NCBI RefSeq assembly: GCF_946480185.1 | Contig: NZ_CAMLIG010000007.1 | Span: 94,968-158,967 of the forward strand | From: an uncultured Pedobacter sp. | GTDB taxonomy: Bacteria > Bacteroidota > Bacteroidia > Sphingobacteriales > Sphingobacteriaceae | Reading direction: 5' to 3' | DNA length: 64,000 nt | Part shown: in pieces, positions 1 to 7,879 of the stretch | Numbering within the stretch: the stretch's first letter is position 1 | Layout: every line of letters begins with the position of its first letter | The notes under the pieces: generated by a model | The model's database searches: none | Seen by the model: only the letters and a program-made list of their open reading frames with translations | Told to the model about the DNA's origin: nothing | Made by a program: the position numbers and the translations under genes

Positions 1-1
1 G

Positions 2-847
2 AGTTCCAGCTTCAATATCAGTTTTAATAAAACAAAAGTATTGGAGCTTAGTGATAATCAGGAATCTTTATCAAGAGCTATTGGATGGGACAATTCATTT
101 TCATCAACACCATTATACCTAACCAAAGTTGGCGGTCCAATGGGTCAGTTTTACGGATTTGTGTTTGATGGTATTTATCAATTAACAGATTTTGATGTTT
201 CACCTTCTGGTACTTATTCATTAAAAGGTAACGTGGTAGATAACGGCAGCGCTCGTAATTCTATACAGCCTGGAGATGTAAAATACAAAGATATTAACGG
301 AGATGGCGTTGTAAATACAAAAGACCAAACCATTATCGGGAGAGGCCTGCCAATACACACAGGCGGGTTTACCAATAACTTCAGCTATAAACAATTTGAT
401 TTAAATGTGTTTTTGCAGTGGTCTTACGGTAATGATATTTACAATGCTAATAGAATGGTTTTTGAAGGAAATGCCTTGTCAAAAATTAATTTAAACCAAT
501 TTGCTTCTTACGCAGACCGTTGGACACCAACCAACCCAAGCAATACCATTCCTAGGGTACGGGGCGAGGGACCTAAAGTTTACTCTTCAAGGGTAATTGA
601 GGATGGTTCTTACCTACGTTTAAAAACCGTTTCTTTGGGTTACAATTTTAACGATAAAATTACTAAAAAGTTAAAAATGAAATCTTTAAGAGTATTTGCT
701 TCAGCTCAAAATCTGCTTACATTCACAAATTACTCTGGAATGGATCCTGAGGTTTCTGTAAGAAACTCAGCTTTAACGCCAGGTTTTGATTATTCGGCAT
801 ATCCAAGGGCCCGTACAATTGTTTTTGGTTTAAATACATCATTCTAA
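2..847 (+). CDS. SusC-like TonB-dependent outer-membrane receptor, C-terminal part
   Basis: The C-terminal roughly 280 residues of a SusC/RagA-type TonB-dependent transporter, cut by the window edge. The reading frame is open from base 2, and the TTG at 41 lies inside the gene and is not the start. Visible family traits are the stretch with DINGDGVVNTKDQTIIGRGLP, the late barrel strands (LKTVSLGYNF, LRVFASAQNLLTFTNYSGMDPEV) and the final aromatic strand ending in NTSF. In the family, SusC imports oligosaccharides through the outer membrane under a SusD lid. A susD gene follows after 7 bp, as expected for the head of a polysaccharide utilisation locus. The plug domain and the promoter lie outside the window. 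Confidence 0.95.
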   Translation, partial: SSSFNISFNKTKVLELSDNQESLSRAIGWDNSFSSTPLYLTKVGGPMGQFYGFVFDGIYQLTDFDVSPSGTYSLKGNVVDNGSARNSIQPGDVKYKDINGDGVVNTKDQTIIGRGLPIHTGGFTNNFSYKQFDLNVFLQWSYGNDIYNANRMVFEGNALSKINLNQFASYADRWTPTNPSNTIPRVRGEGPKVYSSRVIEDGSYLRLKTVSLGYNFNDKITKKLKMKSLRVFASAQNLLTFTNYSGMDPEVSVRNSALTPGFDYSAYPRARTIVFGLNTSF

Positions 848-854
848 AATTATA

Positions 855-2411
855 ATGAAAATGAAAAATTTTAAATATATAATGGTAATAGGCCTTTTAA
901 CAGTCTTTACCACATCATGCGAAAAATTCTTAGATACTAAGCCAACAGACACTTTATCTCCAGACTATTACTATACTACTGAAACACAGATGAATGCCGC
1001 GTTAACGGGAGTTTACGATGTTTTAGGTAACGAAGCTTTGTATGGCAATAGTATATTTACCACTTTAAATGCTCCTACAGATTTAAGCTATTACAGAAGA
1101 AACAATGTTTTCTCGGGTGTTCAGGTATTAAATTTTGATGCTTCTGCTCCAGAGATCAGGCAGATGTGGCAAACCTTATATACTGGGATAAACAGAGCCA
1201 ATCTGGTTTTGGCAAATATTCAAAAACCACAAATGGATGATGCCAAAAGAGATATTATTAAAGGACAAGCTTTGTTTTTAAGAGCATATTACCATTTTTT
1301 ATTGGTAAGTAACTGGGGCGATGTTCCATTGGTTTTAGATGCCAACGTTGATGTAAACAAACCTAACGTTGCCCGTACTCCTGCTAAAGAAGTTTATGCT
1401 CAAATTTTAAAAGATATGGAAGAAGCAGAAGGCTTAGTTCAGGATATTAAAACTTTGGGGTTTGGTGGCCGTGTGAGCAAATCTGCGGTACGGGGAATTT
1501 TAGCCCGTGTAAACTTATACATGGCAGGTGCGCCATTAAATGATGTGAGTAGATATCCGGAAGCACTAAAATGGGCTTTAGCTGTAAAAAATGATGCAGT
1601 TGCGTCTCACCAATTAAACCCAAATTATAACCAGGTATTTATCAACTACGCTCAAGATAAATATGACACTAAAGAAAGTATATGGGAAGTGGAGTTATGG
1701 GGAAATAGAATTGGAAATAACTATCAAGAGGCTGGCAGAGTTGGAAACACCAATGGTATCCAATGCGGAAGCACTACAGAAGGTTATAGCTACGGTTTTA
1801 TAGGTGCTACCGCAAAATTATATAAGTTATACGAAAGCACAGATAACCGCAGAGATTGGGCAATTGGTCCTTACAGCTACTCCGGACAAACCGCTACTAA
1901 AGTAAACTGGGCCACAACAGACGTTTATCAGCGTATGTGCGGTAAATTTAGAAGAGAGTATGAATTGATAGAAAAGCAAAAAAATTATACACCACAAAAT
2001 TTCCCGCTATTGAGATATTCTGATGTTTTATTGATGATTGCTGAAGCTTCAGGCCCAAATCAGGTAGGTTATGATGCTTTAAACGAGGTAAGAAGAAGAG
2101 CAAACGCTAAGGAATTTACGATAGCAAATGGCAATTACACAACCAATCCGGCAGATTACTTAAAAATCATCCAAGACGAAAGGGCAAGAGAACTCTGTTT
2201 TGAAGCACTAAGGGTAAATGATTTAAAAAGATGGGGACTATATATTTTTAATATGCAGCAAGTAGCGGCGGATATTACCGCTAATGCCCCTGCAGCATTT
2301 AAATACGCAGCCTTAGCCGGTAACAATATTGATCAAAGACATTTATTGTATCCAGTTCCGTTAAGAGAAATCTCAATAAATCCCCTACTAAGTCAAAATA
2401 AAAATTGGTAA
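855..2411 (+). CDS. SusD/RagB-family outer-membrane glycan-binding lipoprotein
   Basis: 518 residues, normal for SusD. A lipoprotein signal peptide ends at a lipobox with Cys22 (TTSC), followed by the typical N-terminal CEKFLDTKPTD and then the SusD tetratricopeptide-like helices (QMWQTLYTGINRANLVLANI, GQALFLRAYYHFLLV). The C-terminal part carries the family signature of an ER-R-ELCFEALRVNDLKRW segment and ends in YPVPLREISINPLLSQNKNW. It caps the SusC barrel at the cell surface and captures glycan. The gene is 7 bp after susC and 18 bp before the next lipoprotein gene, so all three are probably co-transcribed. The family assignment is secure; the ligand is inferred from the downstream lyases and sulfatases. 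Confidence 0.95.
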   Translation: MKMKNFKYIMVIGLLTVFTTSCEKFLDTKPTDTLSPDYYYTTETQMNAALTGVYDVLGNEALYGNSIFTTLNAPTDLSYYRRNNVFSGVQVLNFDASAPEIRQMWQTLYTGINRANLVLANIQKPQMDDAKRDIIKGQALFLRAYYHFLLVSNWGDVPLVLDANVDVNKPNVARTPAKEVYAQILKDMEEAEGLVQDIKTLGFGGRVSKSAVRGILARVNLYMAGAPLNDVSRYPEALKWALAVKNDAVASHQLNPNYNQVFINYAQDKYDTKESIWEVELWGNRIGNNYQEAGRVGNTNGIQCGSTTEGYSYGFIGATAKLYKLYESTDNRRDWAIGPYSYSGQTATKVNWATTDVYQRMCGKFRREYELIEKQKNYTPQNFPLLRYSDVLLMIAEASGPNQVGYDALNEVRRRANAKEFTIANGNYTTNPADYLKIIQDERARELCFEALRVNDLKRWGLYIFNMQQVAADITANAPAAFKYAALAGNNIDQRHLLYPVPLREISINPLLSQNKNW

Positions 2412-2429
2412 CATTTAATAATTATTAAG

Positions 2430-3317
2430 ATGAAAAAGATAAAATCAATTATATACACTGGCTTAATAGGGATAGTAGCCTTAGGCGCCTGTAATAAAGA
2501 ATTAGGTATTGAAAAACTGGATTTTGATGTAAGTACCGCAAAAACCACTTACAAAGTAGGTGATACTGTATTGTTTAAATTTGCTGGAAACCCAGATAAC
2601 ATCACCCTTTTTTCTGGAGAAATAGGTAGCAAGTATGAATTTAGAAATCGGTTAAAAGCAGATGGCAAACCCCAGTTGCAATTTACTACTTATGCCCAAT
2701 ACGGCACACAAACTAATACATTGCAAGTTTTGGCCTCTACAGATTTTAACGGAACGCTTGATCAAAACATAGCCAGTGGCAGCTGGAAAGATATTACCAG
2801 TTTAGCAACGCTTTCTACCGGTGCGGATAATACTGCTTCGGGAGTAATTGATCTTTCCCAGTTTATTGGTGACAAGCCATTATACATTGCCTATCACTAT
2901 GTAGGACAAGCAGGATCCACTCAAAAAACGTGGACTATTAAAAACTTTTCGGTTCAAAATAAACTGACCGACGGTTCTGTACTTTCGGTTGCAGACAATA
3001 GTACCGCTGGTTTTACACAAATCAGTCTAAAAAATCCGGCTGCCGTATGGACAATTGCAGCAGACCAAATTAGGATAGCCGGTGGAAATGCTTCAGCATT
3101 GGAGAACGACGACTGGATAGTTTCTAAAGCTTTATCCCTTGATAAAGTATCGCCAGATACAGGTACAGCATTAAAAAATATCACTACAAAAATGACGGAG
3201 TATCCTTATATTTTTTCTCAAGCTGGCACATATAAAGTAACTTTTATCGCATCAAATGCTACAGCAGATAATTCAGCATCTGTTGTAAAAGAATTAACTA
3301 TTACCATTACACCATAA
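2430..3317 (+). CDS. Surface glycan-binding lipoprotein, DUF5017-like
   Basis: 295 residues with a lipoprotein signal peptide (lipobox LGAC, Cys21). The N-terminal half reads as an all-beta domain containing the element VLFKFAGNPDNITLFSGEIGS, which I associate with the DUF5017 group found directly after SusD genes. The C-terminal half has another beta-rich, PKD-like stretch (YIFSQAGTYKVTFIASNAT). Its place between susD and the sulfatases matches the surface glycan-binding protein of glycosaminoglycan loci. It would be anchored on the outside of the outer membrane and would help recruit substrate. The family name is from memory and the ligand is not determined. Confidence 0.75.
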   Translation: MKKIKSIIYTGLIGIVALGACNKELGIEKLDFDVSTAKTTYKVGDTVLFKFAGNPDNITLFSGEIGSKYEFRNRLKADGKPQLQFTTYAQYGTQTNTLQVLASTDFNGTLDQNIASGSWKDITSLATLSTGADNTASGVIDLSQFIGDKPLYIAYHYVGQAGSTQKTWTIKNFSVQNKLTDGSVLSVADNSTAGFTQISLKNPAAVWTIAADQIRIAGGNASALENDDWIVSKALSLDKVSPDTGTALKNITTKMTEYPYIFSQAGTYKVTFIASNATADNSASVVKELTITITP

Positions 3318-3327
3318 GTTTGTGAAC

Positions 3328-4836
3328 ATGAAAAGCTTTAGGTTGTTAGGCATAGTATTTTTAGGTTTCTCCCTGAGTTTAAAAGCTCAAGAAAAACCTA
3401 ATGTAATTTTTATTTATGCGGATGACTTGGGTTATGGCGATGTGAGTTGTTACGGCGCCACCCATATTGCTACTCCGAACATTGACGCACTTGCAAAAAA
3501 AGGAGTGCTTTTTACCAATGCACATACTACCTCTGCAACGTGTACCCCGTCAAGGTACTCGTTGTTAACCGGTAGGTACGCCTGGAGGAGAGATGATACC
3601 GGAATTGCTCCCGGAGATTCTCCCTTATTAATTGATACCTCAAATACCACTTTACCGAAAATTTTCCAACAAGCCGGCTATTATACCGGTATTGTTGGAA
3701 AATGGCATTTAGGTTTAGGCAACAAAAACAAAGCAGATTGGAACGGCGATATCAAACCCGGCCCCTTAGAAGTTGGTTTTGATTATTCATACATTATGGC
3801 CGCCACTTTAGACCGTGTGCCTACCGTTTTTATTGAAAATCACCGAATTATAAATTTGGATGACAAAGACCCTATTGCTGTTAATTACAAACATAAAATA
3901 GGTACAGACCCAACCGGTGCAGAAAATCCCGAACTGCTAAGGATGAAAACCTCTAACGGGCACATCAACACCATTGTAAACGGCATCAGCAGAATTGGCT
4001 GGATGAAAGGCGGAAACAGCGCCCGTTGGGTTGACCAAAACATCGCCGATACTTTTACCAATAAGGCTACAGATTTCATCAAAAAAAACAAAGAAAAACC
4101 TTTCTTTTTATACTTCGCATCAGGCGATCCTCATGTTCCGCGTGACCCCAATGCCCGTTTTGTTGGCAAAAGTGGAATGGGACCTCGTGGTGATGCCATT
4201 TTGCAGTTAGACTGGAGCGTGGGCGAAATTTTAAAAACCATTAAAGAACAAGGTTTAAGCAACAATACCATCATTATTTTTAGCAGTGACAACGGTCCTG
4301 TTTTAGATGACGGTTATGCAGATGGTGCGTTGGCATTGGCAAAAGCAGCAGGTCACCAGCCAGCAGGTATTTTTAGCGGTGGTAAATACAGCATTTATGA
4401 GGGAGGTACACGTGTTCCTTTTATTGTAAGCTGGCCCGGTAAAGTGGCAGAAGGCAAAAAGTCAAGCGCTTTGCTATCGCAGATTGATATGTCGGCTTCA
4501 TTTGCTAGCTACTTAAATGTGAAAACTTCGCCACACCAAATCATCGATAGTGAAAACCAGATTAAAGCCTATATGGGCAAGGATAAAAAAGGTCGTAAAG
4601 AGCTAGTTGAAGATGCCGGCACCTTGGCCATTGTTAAAGGCGACTGGAAATACATTGTACCTAATGGTGGTCCATCTTATGATACTTTTGTGGATATTGC
4701 ATTAGGAAATTCGGTAAAACCGCAGCTTTACAACTTAAAGACTGATCCGTCAGAAAAAAACAATTTGGCAGAAAAATATCCTAATAAAGTGGCATCGCTT
4801 TCAGCAGATTTAGAAAAAGTAAAAAATCGTAAATAA
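3328..4836 (+). CDS. Secreted S1-family sulfatase, probably galactosamine 6-sulfatase type
   Basis: About 502 residues from the ATG at 3328; a GTG two codons upstream is less likely. A signal peptide ends at KAQ. The sulfatase domain starts with the metal-binding YADDLGYGD and carries the formylglycine motif C72-T-P-S-R76, so it needs conversion of Cys72 by a maturase not in this window. Other family landmarks are GKWHLGLG, DPHVPRDPNARF, GKSGMGPRGDAI and SSDNGPVLDDGY. The DRVPTVFIENHR and GISRIGWMKGG stretches recall the exo-acting GalNAc/Gal 6-O-sulfatase group that includes B. thetaiotaomicron BT_3333; that subfamily call is from memory. It lies 10 bp after the lipoprotein gene and 11 bp before a second sulfatase, in one operon. 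Sulfatase family is certain, the 6-O specificity is inference. Confidence 0.9.
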   Translation: MKSFRLLGIVFLGFSLSLKAQEKPNVIFIYADDLGYGDVSCYGATHIATPNIDALAKKGVLFTNAHTTSATCTPSRYSLLTGRYAWRRDDTGIAPGDSPLLIDTSNTTLPKIFQQAGYYTGIVGKWHLGLGNKNKADWNGDIKPGPLEVGFDYSYIMAATLDRVPTVFIENHRIINLDDKDPIAVNYKHKIGTDPTGAENPELLRMKTSNGHINTIVNGISRIGWMKGGNSARWVDQNIADTFTNKATDFIKKNKEKPFFLYFASGDPHVPRDPNARFVGKSGMGPRGDAILQLDWSVGEILKTIKEQGLSNNTIIIFSSDNGPVLDDGYADGALALAKAAGHQPAGIFSGGKYSIYEGGTRVPFIVSWPGKVAEGKKSSALLSQIDMSASFASYLNVKTSPHQIIDSENQIKAYMGKDKKGRKELVEDAGTLAIVKGDWKYIVPNGGPSYDTFVDIALGNSVKPQLYNLKTDPSEKNNLAEKYPNKVASLSADLEKVKNRK

Positions 4837-4847
4837 AAAAAACCTAA

Positions 4848-6314
4848 ATGATGTGTAAATTTTCAATCGGTTTAAATAAAAGTTTTGTTTTAGCAGTATT
4901 CATGCTGCTTTCCTTAAAAATTGCCGCACAAAGCAAAACCAGCGAAAGACCAAATCTGCTCATCATTATTAATGACCAATGGCGTGGTGAAGCAATCGGT
5001 TATGAAGGTAAAGAGCCAGTAAAAACTCCACATTTGGATGCTTTTGCCAAAGAGAGTTTTGTTGCCAAGCAAATGGTGACTAACTATCCGCTTTGTTCGC
5101 CAAGCAGAGCGATGCTTTTTAGCGGTCGTTATCCTTTAAAAAACCACGTTTACAGCAACGTAAATTCAAAAGGAACTCCTTTCGGGATTGAACTTCCACA
5201 AGATATGACCTGTATATCCGATGTTTTAAAAGCATCAGGATATTTTAACGGCTACATTGGCAAATGGCATTTGGATGCTCCTCATGAACCTTATGTGAAT
5301 ACATCAAACAACAAAGATGTGGCTTGGAACGAGTGGACGCCTCCTGCCCGCCGACATGGTTATGATTATTGGTATGCTTACGGTACTTATGACGAGCATG
5401 ATAAACCAATGTATTGGAACACTAATGACAGTAGAGATAATTTCCATTATGTAAATGAATGGGGGCCACAGCATGAAGCGGATAAAGCCATCGCTTTTTT
5501 TAAAAACGAAGGCAACGTTAGGCCAGCAGACAAACCTTTTTCATTGGTAGTTTCTATGAATCCGCCACACTCTGGCTACAAATCTGTGCCTAAAAAGTAT
5601 TATGATTTATATAAAGATGTAGATATAGAAAGCTTGGTAAAAGATCCGGATATCCCTGCGGCGGACACCCCAATGGGAAAATTGTACCGTGACAATATCA
5701 AATACTATTACGCCAACATTACCGGTGCCGACGAGCAGATTGGAAGAATTTTAGATTACCTTAAACAAAGTGGCTTACAAAAAAACACGCTGATTATTTT
5801 TATGGCCGACCATGGAAACAGTTTAGGAAAACATGATGAGGTTTCTAAAAATCATTTCCATGAAGAATCCGTTCGTATTCCTTTTATTATGCACTGGGAC
5901 GGTAAAATATTAGCCCGTTATGATGACCAAATGTTAATGAGTGAGCCCGATATTTTCCCGACGGTTTTAAGCATAATGGGTGTAAAAACTCAAATTCCGG
6001 CTGATGTGGATGGCAGAGATTTTTCAAAATACATTACCAGCGGTAAAGGCGAATATCCAAAATTGCAATACATTATGGGTTCGGTAACGGCATCAAGAAC
6101 AAATACGGGCTTTAGAGGAGTTAGAACAGCACAGTACAAATTGGTTTATGATTTAAAAGGAAAACGTTTGGATAAATATTTATTCGATATCCAAAAAGAC
6201 CCTTTTGAGCTGAACAACCTATACAACAGCAAGCCAGAAGTGGTAACAGCACTAAAAAAAGACTTAAAAGTTTGGTTAAAACAAACCAACGATAATTTTG
6301 ATATAGAAAAATAA
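4848..6314 (+). CDS. Secreted S1-family sulfatase, second of the locus
   Basis: 488 residues with an N-terminal signal peptide ending LKIAAQ. The formylglycine motif is C83-S-P-S-R, within the longer signature that ends LFSGRYPL. The metal-binding NDQWRGE replaces the usual DD, and GKWHLDAP and MADHGNSLGKHDEVSKNHFHEESVRIPFIMHW follow. This NDQWR/ARRHGYDYW pattern marks a sulfatase group distinct from the preceding gene. In glycosaminoglycan loci such enzymes often act on 4-O or 2-O sulfates, but I cannot resolve which here. The stop codon overlaps the next start (TAATG at 6312-6316), so translation of the beta-helix protein is probably coupled to this gene. Confidence 0.9.
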   Translation: MMCKFSIGLNKSFVLAVFMLLSLKIAAQSKTSERPNLLIIINDQWRGEAIGYEGKEPVKTPHLDAFAKESFVAKQMVTNYPLCSPSRAMLFSGRYPLKNHVYSNVNSKGTPFGIELPQDMTCISDVLKASGYFNGYIGKWHLDAPHEPYVNTSNNKDVAWNEWTPPARRHGYDYWYAYGTYDEHDKPMYWNTNDSRDNFHYVNEWGPQHEADKAIAFFKNEGNVRPADKPFSLVVSMNPPHSGYKSVPKKYYDLYKDVDIESLVKDPDIPAADTPMGKLYRDNIKYYYANITGADEQIGRILDYLKQSGLQKNTLIIFMADHGNSLGKHDEVSKNHFHEESVRIPFIMHWDGKILARYDDQMLMSEPDIFPTVLSIMGVKTQIPADVDGRDFSKYITSGKGEYPKLQYIMGSVTASRTNTGFRGVRTAQYKLVYDLKGKRLDKYLFDIQKDPFELNNLYNSKPEVVTALKKDLKVWLKQTNDNFDIEK

Positions 6315-7849
6315 TGCAGAGAACGCTCGCTTTTTTAGCCTTAACGCTAGCTTTTACAGGCAATTTATTTGCACAGCAAGAGGCCAAAATTTTCACAGAA
6401 TACAAAGCAAATCCGAAGACGTCTATCCTTCCGGATTTTTCTTACGTGGGTTACAAAAACGGGGAAAAGCCGATGAATTTCAAAGCGTCCAGCGCAACTT
6501 ATTTTGATGTAACTACCTTTGGCGCAGTTGCAAACGATGATAAATCTGATAAAGACGCTATTGTTGTGGCCATTGCCGCGGCTACCAAAAATGGTGGCGG
6601 AATTGTTTATTTCCCAAAAGGGAGATTTATTGTTCAGGATATTTACGATGATTTAAACAGCATTTGGGTAAGCAACAGTAACATTGTTTTTAAAGGAAAC
6701 GGCAGCGGAAAAGGTGGCACAGAGCTTTTTATGAAAGTGCCTTTGCAGCCTAAAGACACTACCAAAATGTGGTCAACCCCTCCAATGTTTATCTTTGGAA
6801 GCAAACAAGCAGAGAAAAATGTTGGAAAAATTACCGCAGATGCCAAAATTGGCGATTTTGATATACAGTTAGATCAAACCGGCGATTTAGCGAAAGGAGA
6901 TTGGGTAAATTTAACCATGCAAAGTAAAGATGAAGCCTCGCTTAAATTAGATTTGGGCAATTACGAAGTAAATCCAGAATGGAAAGCTTTGGTAAACGGT
7001 GGCGTAGATTTATCCATGGTTCTTCAGATTGCTAAAATAAAAGGAAACATCGTTACACTTAATCAGCCTTTGGCTTACCCGATAAATGCAAATTTAGGTT
7101 GGAAAGTAGCAAAATACATTCAAATTGATGAAGTGGGTGTGGAAGATATTGCTTTTGTGGGCAATTGGAAAACCCCTTTTGTACATCACCGTTCATGGAT
7201 GGATGATAGCGGCTACACCCTCATCAACATGCGAAGAATTACCAATTCATGGATCAACAACTGTCGTTTTACCGATGTTTCTGTAGGTGCGGTAGTTAAC
7301 AACGGTGCCAATATCACCATCTCCAACTGCGAAATTACCGGCAACGGCGGACATGAAGCCATTACCAATGCTGGCGGGACAAACATTTTACTCGCCAATA
7401 TTGTTGATAAAGCATCCCAATGGCATTCCGTTGGAAGTTCAAAAACTGCAATGAATACGGTATTGTATAAAATCACTTACCCCGCAACTACTTGTTTTGA
7501 AAGCCATGCATCGCAACCGCGAAATACACTTTTAGATAATGTTATAGGCGGTTTAATGATGAACAGAGGCGGTGGAGATATTGTAAACATGCCCAACCAC
7601 ATGCGCAATTTGGTGTTTTGGAACTACAATAAAACCAATACAGAATATCCGGAATTTGATTTTTGGCCAAACCAGCGCTACTGGAAAATCCCCTACCCTA
7701 TTATGGTGGGCTTCCACGGCACACCAACAAAATTTATTGAAAGTCAATTGAAATACGAGGAGTCTAACGGAACAGCGGTTTTCCCGACTTCTTTATATGA
7801 AGGGCAGTTAAAAAACAGATTAGGTAAATTACCATCTTGGATAAAATAA
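6314..7849 (+). CDS. Secreted right-handed beta-helix protein, candidate polysaccharide lyase
   Basis: 511 residues with a signal peptide ending LFAQ. Residues about 60-130 show the pectate-lyase-superfamily opening (FDVTTFGAVANDDKSDKDAI, then GGGIVYFPKGRF). Residues about 265-420 read as parallel beta-helix coils (NNCRFTDVSVGAVVNNGANITISNCEITGNGG), with conserved His/Arg-rich stretches VHHRSWMDDSG and ESHASQPRNTLLDNVIGG. From memory the C-terminal half resembles the DUF4955 group. The gene overlaps the sulfatase stop by one base and precedes a GH105-like gene, as expected for a lyase making unsaturated oligosaccharides. B. thetaiotaomicron has a family PL29 chondroitin lyase in a comparable position, so an equivalent role is possible but unproven. 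A glycoside hydrolase or an inactive binding helix are alternatives. Confidence 0.7.
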   Translation: MQRTLAFLALTLAFTGNLFAQQEAKIFTEYKANPKTSILPDFSYVGYKNGEKPMNFKASSATYFDVTTFGAVANDDKSDKDAIVVAIAAATKNGGGIVYFPKGRFIVQDIYDDLNSIWVSNSNIVFKGNGSGKGGTELFMKVPLQPKDTTKMWSTPPMFIFGSKQAEKNVGKITADAKIGDFDIQLDQTGDLAKGDWVNLTMQSKDEASLKLDLGNYEVNPEWKALVNGGVDLSMVLQIAKIKGNIVTLNQPLAYPINANLGWKVAKYIQIDEVGVEDIAFVGNWKTPFVHHRSWMDDSGYTLINMRRITNSWINNCRFTDVSVGAVVNNGANITISNCEITGNGGHEAITNAGGTNILLANIVDKASQWHSVGSSKTAMNTVLYKITYPATTCFESHASQPRNTLLDNVIGGLMMNRGGGDIVNMPNHMRNLVFWNYNKTNTEYPEFDFWPNQRYWKIPYPIMVGFHGTPTKFIESQLKYEESNGTAVFPTSLYEGQLKNRLGKLPSWIK

Positions 7850-7879
7850 TAAAGTAATTACTCATTTAAACAGATCATC

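Noticed and set aside
41..43. TTG at 41 as start of a short SusC-like gene
   Set aside because: The frame is open to base 2 and SusC barrel sequence continues upstream, so it is an internal codon.
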